Source of the DNA: Lysobacterales bacterium 15-68-25
Lineage (GTDB): Bacteria > Pseudomonadota > Gammaproteobacteria > Xanthomonadales > Rhodanobacteraceae
Reading direction: 5' to 3'
Assembly (NCBI GenBank): GCA_002279065.1
Contig: NCKB01000008.1
Location: 186,001-250,000, forward strand
Length of the DNA stretch: 64,000 nucleotides
Made by a program: the position numbers and the translations under genes
Part shown: in pieces, positions 18,392-27,139 of the stretch
Position numbering within the stretch: the first letter of the stretch is position 1
How the letters are laid out: every line of letters begins with the position of its first letter
The notes under the pieces: generated by a model
What the model saw: the letters and a program-made list of their open reading frames with translations, nothing else
Database searches by the model: none
Told to the model about the DNA's origin: nothing

Positions 18392-18450
18392 GGAAATCCA
18401 TCATTCAGTAAGTTAGGGGCAGCCGTCCGGCCGTCCGGGACGTGCTTTGT

Positions 18451-19395
18451 TTAGCTGAGAGCTGCTTCCAGCTCGGGAATCAGTTTGAACAAATCCCCCA
18501 CTAGGCCGATATCGGCCACCTCGAAGATCGGCGCCTCGGCATCCTTGTTGATCGCTACGATGGTGCCAGCGTCCTTGATGCCGGTGAGGTGCTGGATGGC
18601 GCCGGAGATTCCGATCGCCATGTACAGCTCGGGGGCGATGATCTTGCCGGTCTGGCCGACCTGCAGTTCGTTCGGCACATAGCCGGCGTCGACCGCGGCG
18701 CGGGAGGCGCCGACCGCGGCACCGATCTTGTCGGCGAGCTTGTAGATGATCTCGAAGTTCTCCTTCGAGCCGACGCCGCGGCCGCCGGACACCACCTTGC
18801 TGGCGCTCTGCAGGTCGGGACGGTCGCTCGAGCCCTGCTGCAGTTCGACGAAGCGGGTGTGCGAGGGCAGGGCGATATCCAGCGCCAGCGCTTCCACAGG
18901 GGCCTTGTTGGCGCCGGTGGCTGCGGCCGGCCAGGAGGCGGTGCGGATGGTGGCGACCACCGCGTGCGCCGGGTTGGCCTCGACGGTGACGATGGCGTTG
19001 CCGGCGTAGATCGGGCGCTTGAAGGTGTGTGTGCCTTCCACGCTCATCACGTCGCTGACCTGGGCCACGCCGAGCAGGGCGGCCACGCGCGGGGCGAGGT
19101 CCTTGCCGAAGGTGGTGGACGGCGCAAACACGTGGCTGTAACCGGCGGCGGCCTTGGCGACCTGCGGCGCCAGCACGGCGGCCAGCGCATGCGCGTTCTC
19201 CGCGCGGGCGACGGCGAGCACGCGGCTGACGCCCTCGATGGCGGCGGCCTCGGCGGCGATGGCGTCGACGCTGTCGGCCAGCACCAGCACGTCGATGGCT
19301 TCGGCCTTGACGGCAGCAGCAGCGCTCACGGCGCGCGCGGTGGCCGGGTTGAGCTTGCCGTGCAGGTGCTCGGCGATAACGAGGATCTTGCTCAT
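18451..19395 (-). CDS. etfA: Electron transfer flavoprotein alpha subunit
   Basis: FAD-binding subunit (314 aa) of the ETF that carries electrons from acyl-CoA and other dehydrogenases to ETF-quinone oxidoreductase. The N-terminal half begins [19 protein letters not shown]. The C-terminal FAD domain has [43 protein letters not shown] in shortened form ([16 protein letters not shown]) and [18 protein letters not shown] is high and housekeeping-like, marking the right border of the main O-antigen island. Its partner etfB lies upstream, separated by a REP-like inverted repeat. Confidence 0.97.
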   Translation of the reverse strand: MSKILVIAEHLHGKLNPATARAVSAAAAVKAEAIDVLVLADSVDAIAAEAAAIEGVSRVLAVARAENAHALAAVLAPQVAKAAAGYSHVFAPSTTFGKDLAPRVAALLGVAQVSDVMSVEGTHTFKRPIYAGNAIVTVEANPAHAVVATIRTASWPAAATGANKAPVEALALDIALPSHTRFVELQQGSSDRPDLQSASKVVSGGRGVGSKENFEIIYKLADKIGAAVGASRAAVDAGYVPNELQVGQTGKIIAPELYMAIGISGAIQHLTGIKDAGTIVAINKDAEAPIFEVADIGLVGDLFKLIPELEAALS

Positions 19396-19414
19396 GGGTG
19401 TCTCCGTTTATCCA

Positions 19415-19498
19415 TGTAGGAGCCCGCTTGCGGGCGATGTTCCTTTCGCTTCGGTGTGGATCAGGAGCAAAAGCATCGCCCGCAAGCGGGCTCCTACA
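19415..19498. repeat. REP-like inverted repeat between etfA and etfB
   Basis: Two perfectly complementary 25-base arms, 19415-19439 (starting TGTAGGAGCCCGCTTGC) and 19474-19498 (ending GCGGGCTCCTACA), flank a 34-base loop. Each arm also contains a small internal palindrome (GCCCGC-TT-GCGGGC). The TGTAGGAGC head is typical of REP/BIME elements spread by RAYT transposases in Pseudomonas and Xanthomonadales. As RNA it would form a strong hairpin inside the etfB-etfA transcript. No second copy was found in this window. Confidence 0.88.
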
Positions 19499-19510
19499 GA
19501 TGATGGGGGG

Positions 19511-20257
19511 TTACAGCAGGCCTTTCTGCTTGAGGGCGGCGACCAGTTCGGCGGCGTCCTTCACCATCACGCCCTTGCTGCGCTTGGCCGGCGCGGCGTA
19601 GTGGGTGGTGGTGAGCTGGTCGTGCAACTCCACGCCCAGCGAGGCGAACTCGATCGTATCGATCGGCTTGGACTTGGCCTTCATGATGTCCGGCAGCTTG
19701 ATGAAGCGCGGCTCATTGAGGCGCAGGTCGGTGGTCACCACGGCGGGCAGTTCGGCCTCGATCACTTCCAGGCCGGCGTCGACCTCGCGGGTCACGGTGG
19801 CCTTGCCGTCGGCGATCTCCAATTTGCTGGCGAAGGTGGCCTGCGGGCGGTCCCACAGCGCAGCCAGCATCTGGCCGGTCTGGTTGGCGTCGTCGTCGAT
19901 CGCCTGCTTGCCCATCAGCACCAGGCCCGGCTGCTCCTTTTCCACCAGCTTCAGGAAGGCGCGCGCGGCGGTGAGCGGCTGCACGGCGTCGGCGGTGACC
20001 ACGTGGATGGCGCGGTTGGCCCCCATCGCCAGGCCGTTGCGCAGGTGTGCGGTCAGGTCGGCCGGGCCGATGCCCACCACCACTACCTCGGTCGCCACGC
20101 CCTTCTCACGCAGGCGAAGCGCCTCTTCCAGCGCGATGTCGTCGAACGGATTTGCGGAAAGTTTGACGCCATCGGTCACCACGCCGGTGCCGTCGGGCTT
20201 GACCTGGATGCGGACGTTATAGTCCACGACGCGCTTGTAGCCGACCAGAATCTTCAT
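19511..20257 (-). CDS. etfB: Electron transfer flavoprotein beta subunit
   Basis: AMP-binding beta subunit of ETF, 248 aa. MKILVGYKRVVDYNVRIQV opens the protein; ANPFDDIALEEALRLREKG, GKQAIDDDANQTGQMLAALW and the signature region VTREVDAGLEVIEAELPAVV follow. The frame is open far upstream, but the Met at 20257 matches the family start exactly and the upstream part has no ETF similarity. It forms a heterodimer with EtfA and probably shares its transcript. The gap to the next upstream gene (20404) is 146 bp and holds no recognisable gene. Confidence 0.96.
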   Translation of the reverse strand: MKILVGYKRVVDYNVRIQVKPDGTGVVTDGVKLSANPFDDIALEEALRLREKGVATEVVVVGIGPADLTAHLRNGLAMGANRAIHVVTADAVQPLTAARAFLKLVEKEQPGLVLMGKQAIDDDANQTGQMLAALWDRPQATFASKLEIADGKATVTREVDAGLEVIEAELPAVVTTDLRLNEPRFIKLPDIMKAKSKPIDTIEFASLGVELHDQLTTTHYAAPAKRSKGVMVKDAAELVAALKQKGLL

Positions 20258-20403
20258 TCGCGTTTCCTTGGGAGTTGCCATGCGCCGAGAGGCGCCGAGA
20301 ACCAAAATTGTAGCCTGACAACCGGGTCCATGCGCGTCCGTATGGATGGATCCCGGCACGAGTCGCGTGCAGCGCACGAGCCAACAAAGGCGCGCGGCTA
20401 TTG

Positions 20404-23241
20404 CTAGAGATTGGCCAAGATGCCCTCTTTGGACACCTTCCCTCGGCCGGTGTACTGATCCTCTACAGCCAACGCACGTGCCCAATCGCCAAGTTGCCAG
20501 CGGCCGGTGCCGACACACTGCAGTGGTTGCTGGACGTGAAAGGGGTCGAGGGCGAGCTGGCCGGCATCTGCGCCGGTCACGTCGCAGAAATCGTCGATGA
20601 ATTGCAATGCACCGGCCTGGACGCGGTCGATGACGGCCCATGCGGCTGGAGGGGGAGCATTGGAAGAATGCACCGGCGCAGGGCCGTTGGCGTCGAGCTG
20701 AAAGTATGAGAACTGCCCTTCCGGCGCCGTGAGCACGGCTTCCAGTAGCAGGTGATGGCTCATCACCGGTGAGGGCTTGCAGTCATCGCCACGACAGCCG
20801 TCATGGAAACGGCCGGCGACCCTGTCGCCCCCGGCTTGTAGCGCGGCACGCCGCACCGCGAAGTAGGCGCCATGCAAGCTGGCACCAGTGACTTGCGCGA
20901 GCCGTGTCTGAATGGTGGCGGCGTAGCCGATGTCGGCGATTATGGCCGTGTTGCCCTCTGTGTGTGCTGACCAGTAAGCCAGGTACGCGTCGCGTTCCTC
21001 GCGCGCGATATTCAAGATGGCTGCGGCTGCAGGACGCAGTCGCTCGACGAGCTCCGTGCCCATCTCCGGCAAGTAAACCGTCTCGGCAATCGCGGCTGGA
21101 CCGAGCTCACGGGCCACGGCATCGGCCACGGCTTCGCCAAGGCGGGCGCTTAGCATGGTACGCAACGATCCGGTGTAGGGCGCCGCAAAAATCGGGGCTA
21201 GATCCTCGATCCGGTGAAGCGAGGGCGTATTCACCGCTCGCCGTGAAACCAGCAAGTAGGACGCACGGACTGCAGCGAGATTGGGATCAGACTGCTGTAG
21301 CCGACGGAAGGCTCGCAACAGTAGATGTCCTTCGCGGCTGAGAAAGAGCAATCGTGGGTTACCAGACTCGCGGGTCATGCGCGCCAGCCAGGTACAGTAG
21401 TCCAGCAATAGCGGGCCGAGCACGACATAACCGAATGTCTCCGGAGACTCTATGACCAATCGAGGAGTGAAGGCTCCAGGTGATCGGTCTGCCAGCTCTC
21501 CGAAGTGATTCGCGAGTAGCCCCAGCCATAGCTGATCCGGCCAGCGGTGTAGCAGATCTGGTTTGGGGCGCAGCGGGCGCAGTGCCGGTACGACATCAAA
21601 CAATGAGGCGGGACGCATGGCGTGCACAGGCCCTATGAAGCCCAGCGCAAGCGGCAGTTGCACATCTGCGTGCTCGTTGTCGCCCACGTGCAGCCAGCGT
21701 GCAGGCACCACGCTCGCACGCTCGGGAAGTTGTCGCCAGACGTCGCCGGAGTCCTTACGCCAGCCTGTTTCACAGGAGACATGGATTTCCTGCAGCGCTG
21801 TTGTTACAGGTGCAGGAAGCACGTGACGTAACTCACTTGCAGTCAGATACATGTCCGATATGGCGATGACGCGCTTGCCTGCGCATGCCTGCGTGCGTGC
21901 CGCATCGAGCACGCCACGGCGGGGTTTCAGCAGACGCGCTTCAGTGGCCAATTCGAGTTCGCGGATTTCCGCTACATCCTGGCCGCGCAACTCTGGAAGG
22001 CGGGCCATCGCAGCATAGATGGCAGAAGTGGAAACATCGCGACCGTTTTCGGCACGTGCTCGCGCTTCGGCAAGTTCGCGCAGTGCGGCGAAGTTGCTCA
22101 GTCCGAAGACTCGCTCAACCCGATGCGCAAGATAAGCGCGGGTGCCAGATGGGTGCAGGAACGGGCGGGTTACCAGAGTGTCGAACAAGTCGAACGAAAT
22201 GCATTCCGCCTCTATGGCGGCAAAAGCGATACGCTGTGAAGGCGTGGCGCTGAAGTAGGCTGTCCAGTTGCGCTCGCCTTCACTGCGTAAGGCAAGTGCA
22301 CCACTTGCGGGAAGGATGCCGAGAACCCGATTCTGCTGACGTACGACCTGGCCAAGCAGGCGCTCGATCGCGTGTTGCAAGGTACCGTCAGTCTGGCCGA
22401 GTTCCGGCGGGAAGTCGTCGCGCGACAGTCCGAGGTCGAACAGAGGGCGCAACACCTCCGTGCGGGACCAAAACATCGAGCCGACTGGGTAATCGATATA
22501 CGCGAGTGGGTCTATGTGCAGCCCGAGTCGCGCACCCAGTTCGCGCGCGTTTTCCAGATTTGAGAGCCATGTATGCGCCCACCAGGGCGCTTTCGCGAAG
22601 GTGTCCGGGTAAACCATCCCCAATTCCGGTGTGGCCTGGAACATGCCGAGTATCCAAGCGATTCGGTCACGGCCACCGAGCAGGGAATTCAGCAGGTAGC
22701 GACGCCATTCGGACTGTTCGCTGCCCGTGTAATGCGATTTTTTTGTGTGGATGTGGCAGACCAAGTCGAGTGCGAGGATCTCGTTGTGGAAATCGAGTAG
22801 GAACGGGGCGATGTCGCGGCCACGGTTTGGCACGACGCGCACGTGCAAAGCGCGAACATTGGTCAGACTTTCGAATCGTCTTGAGACAGCGGTTGCGGCA
22901 TCGGCATCGACTACGGAAACCATTAGCACGTAGGGCACAGGCATCTGCTGCAGGTCGCCAGCCAGTTCGTCGAGTATGTCCGTGTAATACGCATGGACCA
23001 TGACCCCAACTTCCATACGCACATGGTCAAGCGGGCTGGCCGCCGGGAAAGTCATCTCATCGGGCGAGCACTGCGGCGGGATTTGGCGCAGAGCACTTAT
23101 CCGCCGCAACAGACCTTTCAGGCCGAGAGCGCGTACAACGCGCAGGCTTCGAGCGAGAACGGCCCTGATGCCGATCAAACCGCCTCCGTGACGGCGGACG
23201 ACAGCATTTACCAGTGCTAGTGCGGAGGAGAACCGGGTCAT
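20404..23241 (-). CDS. RgpF-like rhamnan synthesis domain fused to HAD hydrolase (copy B)
   Basis: A 945-aa paralogue of the 9384-12245 protein with the same three parts. RgpF part: MVHAYYTDILDELAGDL, VPNRGRDIAPFLLDF, CHIHTKKSHYTG, EWRRYLLNSLLGG, DGTLQHAIERLL. HAD part with all catalytic motifs: ISFDLFDTLVTRPF, SDMYLT, CETGWRKDSG, HVGDNEHADVQLP. Tail: LLFLSREGHLLLRAF, IADIGYAATIQTRL, VEDQYTGRG. Base composition is richer in GC than copy A, and the two are clearly diverged, so they were probably not copied recently. The start is 22 bp after the stop of the upstream glycosyltransferase, suggesting co-transcription. Its presence beyond etfAB shows the O-antigen region is split. Confidence 0.85.
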   Translation of the reverse strand: MTRFSSALALVNAVVRRHGGGLIGIRAVLARSLRVVRALGLKGLLRRISALRQIPPQCSPDEMTFPAASPLDHVRMEVGVMVHAYYTDILDELAGDLQQMPVPYVLMVSVVDADAATAVSRRFESLTNVRALHVRVVPNRGRDIAPFLLDFHNEILALDLVCHIHTKKSHYTGSEQSEWRRYLLNSLLGGRDRIAWILGMFQATPELGMVYPDTFAKAPWWAHTWLSNLENARELGARLGLHIDPLAYIDYPVGSMFWSRTEVLRPLFDLGLSRDDFPPELGQTDGTLQHAIERLLGQVVRQQNRVLGILPASGALALRSEGERNWTAYFSATPSQRIAFAAIEAECISFDLFDTLVTRPFLHPSGTRAYLAHRVERVFGLSNFAALRELAEARARAENGRDVSTSAIYAAMARLPELRGQDVAEIRELELATEARLLKPRRGVLDAARTQACAGKRVIAISDMYLTASELRHVLPAPVTTALQEIHVSCETGWRKDSGDVWRQLPERASVVPARWLHVGDNEHADVQLPLALGFIGPVHAMRPASLFDVVPALRPLRPKPDLLHRWPDQLWLGLLANHFGELADRSPGAFTPRLVIESPETFGYVVLGPLLLDYCTWLARMTRESGNPRLLFLSREGHLLLRAFRRLQQSDPNLAAVRASYLLVSRRAVNTPSLHRIEDLAPIFAAPYTGSLRTMLSARLGEAVADAVARELGPAAIAETVYLPEMGTELVERLRPAAAAILNIAREERDAYLAYWSAHTEGNTAIIADIGYAATIQTRLAQVTGASLHGAYFAVRRAALQAGGDRVAGRFHDGCRGDDCKPSPVMSHHLLLEAVLTAPEGQFSYFQLDANGPAPVHSSNAPPPAAWAVIDRVQAGALQFIDDFCDVTGADAGQLALDPFHVQQPLQCVGTGRWQLGDWARALAVEDQYTGRGKVSKEGILANL

Positions 23242-23263
23242 GGAAACGCGCGATGCAAGAGAG

Positions 23264-25345
23264 TCAACTTAGCGCCCGCTGCAGAGCGGCAGCCGCTGCA
23301 GCAGGCGAAAAATGCTGCTGCACGTTCTCCATACCGTGTGCGGAAAGAGCTTGCCAAAGCAAAGCATCAGCCCGAAGGCGATGTACGGCGTCGGCAAAAT
23401 CCTCTGATCGCTCCGCGACCAGCACATCCAGACCGTCATGTAGCTGCATGCCTTCCATAGCAATAGAGGTGGCGATCACTGGCATACCATAACTCATGGC
23501 CATGTTGATCTTGCCTTTTACGCCGGCGCCGAAGCGTAAAGGGGCCAACGAAGCGAGGCAGCTGTCCAGCCACGGCGCGAGATCGGGCACGCGACCGTGA
23601 AAGATCAGGCCGGGGGTATTCAGTTCATGACGCACCGCGTCAGGCACATCCCCTAGAACATGCAGGCGTAGGTCGGGCATGGACTCGCGCATCCGTGGCA
23701 GGATCTCGAGGGCGATCCAGCGGATCGCATCACTGTTCGGTGGGTGACCAAAGCCTCCGATGAAGACCAAGTCACGACGTTCGCCGTGTGGGCGGCTGCA
23801 GCCATGTACGTTGTGGATATTGCTGAGCAACTCTACCCTGGCCCTGGGTAGCAGTTCCTTCAGTAGCGCCTGCTCGTGCCGGCTGACGACCAAGCTGACA
23901 TCGGCTTGCTTGATCAACGCCAGTTCGCTTCGGCGCGAGCTTTCTGCTTGCTGAATCATTGCGAGCTTGCCGCTCAGCGCAGCAGCGCGTTCCTCGCGCA
24001 GGAAATGCAGGTCCACCGTGTCGAACAGCAACCGTGCCTGCGGCGCCAGGCGCCTCACCAGATCGGCATACTGTCCGGCGACCGTGTGCCGGCAGAGCAT
24101 GACGGCGTGCAGTTCGCGGCCGTGCCGACGCAGCCAGTCGGGCAGCCGGCCGATGTCGCGGTTGGCGAGCACCTCGCAACCGAGCGTGCCGAGGCGGTCG
24201 ATACCCGCCTCGTCCGCACGACCGTCATCGGGATGGAACGCGACGCTCCAGCCCAGCTCGTCGAGAATCCGCAGGATCTCGCACAGCCGCAGCGAACCCG
24301 AGTCGCGCGTGGGATCGGGCAGTGTGGCGTCCACCACCAGCACGCGGCCACGGCGATGCCAGCGCACGGCGCGATCCAGCGGCGTGCCGGGCGGTGGTTG
24401 GCGTTCGAGTTCGACTTTCCACTTGTCGGCGAAGACCGCCTGGTTCGGGCGCTGGTGGCGCTTCATGCCGGCGTCCAGGTCGGTGCCGGCGCTGATGCCC
24501 TCGCAATGGATGACCGTGCTGGCCGGCTCGTACCAGACCTCCAGGCCGAGGCGGCGCACGGCGAAGGCGAGATCGGCGTCCTCGTAGTAGGCGGGGGCAT
24601 AGCGCGTGTCGAAACCGCCGATGCGCTCGAACGTGTCGCGCCGGATCATCAGCGCCGCGCCGGATACGTAGTCGGTACGCCGGCGATAGCGGAACGGCGC
24701 CGCTTCACGCGGCTCGAAGCGGCCGAAATTCCAGGCGCTGCCATCGGCGAACACCAGCGCGCCGGCTTCCTGCAGCCGGCCGTCCGGGTAGACGAGGCGG
24801 CTGCCGGCGATGCCGCAGCCGGGGCGCTCGGCGAAGCAGCGCAGCAGCGCATCGATCCAGTCGGCGGTGACCTGGGTGTCGTTGTTGAGGAACACCACGA
24901 ACTCACCGTGCGCCGCCGCCGCGCCGGCGTTGCAGCTGCCGACGAAGCCGAGGTTCTCGCCGTTGCGCAGCAACCGCAGGCCCTCGATCTGGCCGAGCAC
25001 CGCGACGGTGTCATCCGGTGAGGCATCATCGACCACGATCACCTCGAACGGCACTCCGGCCCCCCGACGCGCCAGCGAGCGCAGGCAGGCCACGGTGTAT
25101 TCGCGCTTGCCGTGCACGGGGATCACCACCGACACCACGGGTTGCCCGGCCGAGGGCAGGGCGAACGGGGCGAACGGCTCGTCGAGCGCGATCAGTTCGA
25201 GGCTTCCGTCACGGGCGGGTGGCGGCTGGAATTCCTGCCGGATGCGCGCGAGCGTGCCGCGCCAGCCGCGCAACGCCAAGCTGCCGCGCAGGCGTTGCAG
25301 GAGGTAGGCGATGCGCTTGAGCCGCCAGGAGAGTTTGCCGGCCAA
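23264..25345 (-). CDS. Two-domain glycosyltransferase (GT2 + GT4-like)
   Basis: A 693-aa protein. Residues ~70-330 are a GT2 domain: VVSVVIPVHGKREYTVACLRS in shortened form (VSVVIPVHGKREYTV), EVIVVDDASPDDT, NLGFVGSCNAGA, VFLNNDTQVT, SGAALMIRRDTFERIGGFD, YYEDADLAFAVRRLG. Residues ~350-690 resemble a GT-B glycosyltransferase: RVLVVDATLPDPTRDSGS, FIGGFGHPPNSDA, FHGRVPDLAPWL, FGAGVKGKINMAMSYGMPVI. The only plausible start is TTG; the frame is closed by the ETF-QO stop codon 18 bases earlier, so the two genes are nearly contiguous. GC falls from 44/60 (24541-24600) to 27/60 (23461-23520) within the gene. Confidence 0.85.
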   Translation of the reverse strand: MAGKLSWRLKRIAYLLQRLRGSLALRGWRGTLARIRQEFQPPPARDGSLELIALDEPFAPFALPSAGQPVVSVVIPVHGKREYTVACLRSLARRGAGVPFEVIVVDDASPDDTVAVLGQIEGLRLLRNGENLGFVGSCNAGAAAAHGEFVVFLNNDTQVTADWIDALLRCFAERPGCGIAGSRLVYPDGRLQEAGALVFADGSAWNFGRFEPREAAPFRYRRRTDYVSGAALMIRRDTFERIGGFDTRYAPAYYEDADLAFAVRRLGLEVWYEPASTVIHCEGISAGTDLDAGMKRHQRPNQAVFADKWKVELERQPPPGTPLDRAVRWHRRGRVLVVDATLPDPTRDSGSLRLCEILRILDELGWSVAFHPDDGRADEAGIDRLGTLGCEVLANRDIGRLPDWLRRHGRELHAVMLCRHTVAGQYADLVRRLAPQARLLFDTVDLHFLREERAAALSGKLAMIQQAESSRRSELALIKQADVSLVVSRHEQALLKELLPRARVELLSNIHNVHGCSRPHGERRDLVFIGGFGHPPNSDAIRWIALEILPRMRESMPDLRLHVLGDVPDAVRHELNTPGLIFHGRVPDLAPWLDSCLASLAPLRFGAGVKGKINMAMSYGMPVIATSIAMEGMQLHDGLDVLVAERSEDFADAVHRLRADALLWQALSAHGMENVQQHFSPAAAAAALQRALS

Positions 25346-25363
25346 TGGACAGGATGCCTGCGC

Positions 25364-26965
25364 TCAGAGGTTCTGGTAATTCGGTCCCGACCCGCCTTCC
25401 GGCGTGACCCAGTTGATGATCTGGTACGGGTCCTTGATGTCGCAGGTCTTGCAGTGCACGCAGTTGGCGGCGTTGATCTGCAGGCGCTTGCCAGCCTCAT
25501 CGTCGACGATCTCGTAGACGTTGGCGGGGCAGAAGCGGGTGCAGGGGTTGCCGTATTCCTCGGCGCACTTCGTGACGCAGACCGAGGTGTCGGCGACCTG
25601 CAGGTGCACCGGCTGGTCCTCGTCGTGTTCGGTGGCGGCGAAGTAGACGGCGGCGAGGCGGTCGCGCGGCGGCAGGTCGCGCTGCACGTAGTCGCGCTTC
25701 GGCTCCTCCTGCTGGCCGAGCTTGTGCAGCATCGACCAGTCGGCCTTGTTCTTCAGGGTCCACGGCGAGGCGCCGCCGACGGCGGTCTCCCACGCGGCAT
25801 TCACCATGCCGAACCACAGGCCTTTCTTGAAGCCGGGCTTGATGTTGCGGACCTTCTTCAACTCGGCCATCACCTCCGAGCCGCGCAGCTTCGCGTCGAA
25901 GCCGGCAGGCTTGAGATCATGGGGCACCAGATGTTCGGCGGCTAGCATGCCGCTCCGGATCGCCTGGTGGGTGCCCTTGATCTTCGGCACGTTGAGCAGG
26001 CCGGCGGTGTCGCCGATCAGCAGGGCGCCGGGCATCTCGACCTTCGGCAGCGACTGGTAGCCGCCGGTGACGATGGCGCGCGCGCCGGCCGACAGGATGC
26101 TGCCGCCCTCGAGCAGTGGCTTGACCATCGGGTGGTTCTTCCACTGCTGGAAGGCTTCCCACGGCTGGTAGTTCGGGTCGGTGTAGTCCAGGCCGCTGAC
26201 GTAGCCCAGCGCGATGCGGTCGCCGTCCAGGTGGTAGAGAAAGCTGCCGCCGTAGGTGCGGCTGTCGGCGGGCCAGCCCACGCTGTGCACGATCTTGCCC
26301 GGGGTCACGCGCCCGGCCGGCACCTGCCACAGCTCCTTGATGCCGATCGAATAGCCCTGCGGATCGCTGTCCGCGTCGAGCCCGAAGCGCTTGATCAGCT
26401 GCTTGGTCAGGCTGCCGCGCGCGCCCTCGGCGAGCACGGTGACCCTGGCCTTGATGTCGATGCCCTGGGTGTATCCCGGCTTGTGCGAGCCGTCCTTCGC
26501 CACGCCCATGTCGCCGATGCGCACGCCGGCAACCGAGCCGTCGTCGTTATAGATGGTGTCGGCGGCCGCGAAGCCGGGGAACACATCCACGCCCAGCGCC
26601 TCGGCCTGCGGCGCCAGCCAGGCGCACATCGCGCCCAGCGAGACGATGAAGTTGCCGTGGTTGTTCATGCCCGGCGGCACCGGCAGCTTGCGGCCACCGG
26701 TCTTGCTGAGCAGCCAGAATTCGTCGTCGGTGGCCGGCACGCAGATCGGCGGCGGATTGTCGCGCCAGCCCGGCAGCAGGGCGTCCAGCGGCTGCGGCTC
26801 GATCACCGCGCCGGAGAGGATCTGCGCGCCGATGGTCGAGGCCTTTTCGATCACGCATATAGATGTATCCGGCTGCAGCTGCTTGAGCCGGATGGCGAAG
26901 GACAGGCCGGCGGGGCCTGCACCCACCACCACCACGTCGTATTCCATCGTCTCGCGTTCGCTCAT
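25364..26965 (-). CDS. Electron transfer flavoprotein-ubiquinone oxidoreductase
   Basis: Membrane-associated FAD/4Fe-4S enzyme (533 aa) passing electrons from ETF to the quinone pool. It has the FAD motif YDVVVVGAGPAGLSFAIRL, VIEKASTIGAQILSGAVI, the ubiquinone-binding stretch VGWPADSRTYGGSFLYH, IGDTAGLLNVPKIKGTHQAI, and at the C-terminus CTRFCPANVYE then CVHCKTCDIKDP, the iron-sulfur cysteines. The ATG at 26965 (MSERETMEYDVV) is preferred over an open extension of ten residues. With etfA and etfB nearby the whole ETF chain is encoded within 8.5 kb, interrupted by two glycan genes. It is divergent from the amidase at 27140. Confidence 0.96.
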   Translation of the reverse strand: MSERETMEYDVVVVGAGPAGLSFAIRLKQLQPDTSICVIEKASTIGAQILSGAVIEPQPLDALLPGWRDNPPPICVPATDDEFWLLSKTGGRKLPVPPGMNNHGNFIVSLGAMCAWLAPQAEALGVDVFPGFAAADTIYNDDGSVAGVRIGDMGVAKDGSHKPGYTQGIDIKARVTVLAEGARGSLTKQLIKRFGLDADSDPQGYSIGIKELWQVPAGRVTPGKIVHSVGWPADSRTYGGSFLYHLDGDRIALGYVSGLDYTDPNYQPWEAFQQWKNHPMVKPLLEGGSILSAGARAIVTGGYQSLPKVEMPGALLIGDTAGLLNVPKIKGTHQAIRSGMLAAEHLVPHDLKPAGFDAKLRGSEVMAELKKVRNIKPGFKKGLWFGMVNAAWETAVGGASPWTLKNKADWSMLHKLGQQEEPKRDYVQRDLPPRDRLAAVYFAATEHDEDQPVHLQVADTSVCVTKCAEEYGNPCTRFCPANVYEIVDDEAGKRLQINAANCVHCKTCDIKDPYQIINWVTPEGGSGPNYQNL

Positions 26966-27139
26966 TGCGGGCTCCATCGGATCGGGCGGGCGCACCGGTG
27001 ACGACCGTGCGCATGGGTATAGAACAGGACGCGCATTGTCCGGCTTCCCGCGCTGGCGGGCAAACGTGCTGCGGCGGGCCTTGCATTCGCTTCATGCGGC
27101 GCGGGGATAATCCCGGTACGTCATCCAAAGGGAGCCTGC

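Noticed and set aside
19511-20641. N-terminally extended etfB (376 aa)
   Set aside because: The extra ~128 residues are Arg/Pro-rich and overlap the end of the RgpF-HAD gene; EtfB proteins start at MKILVGYKR.
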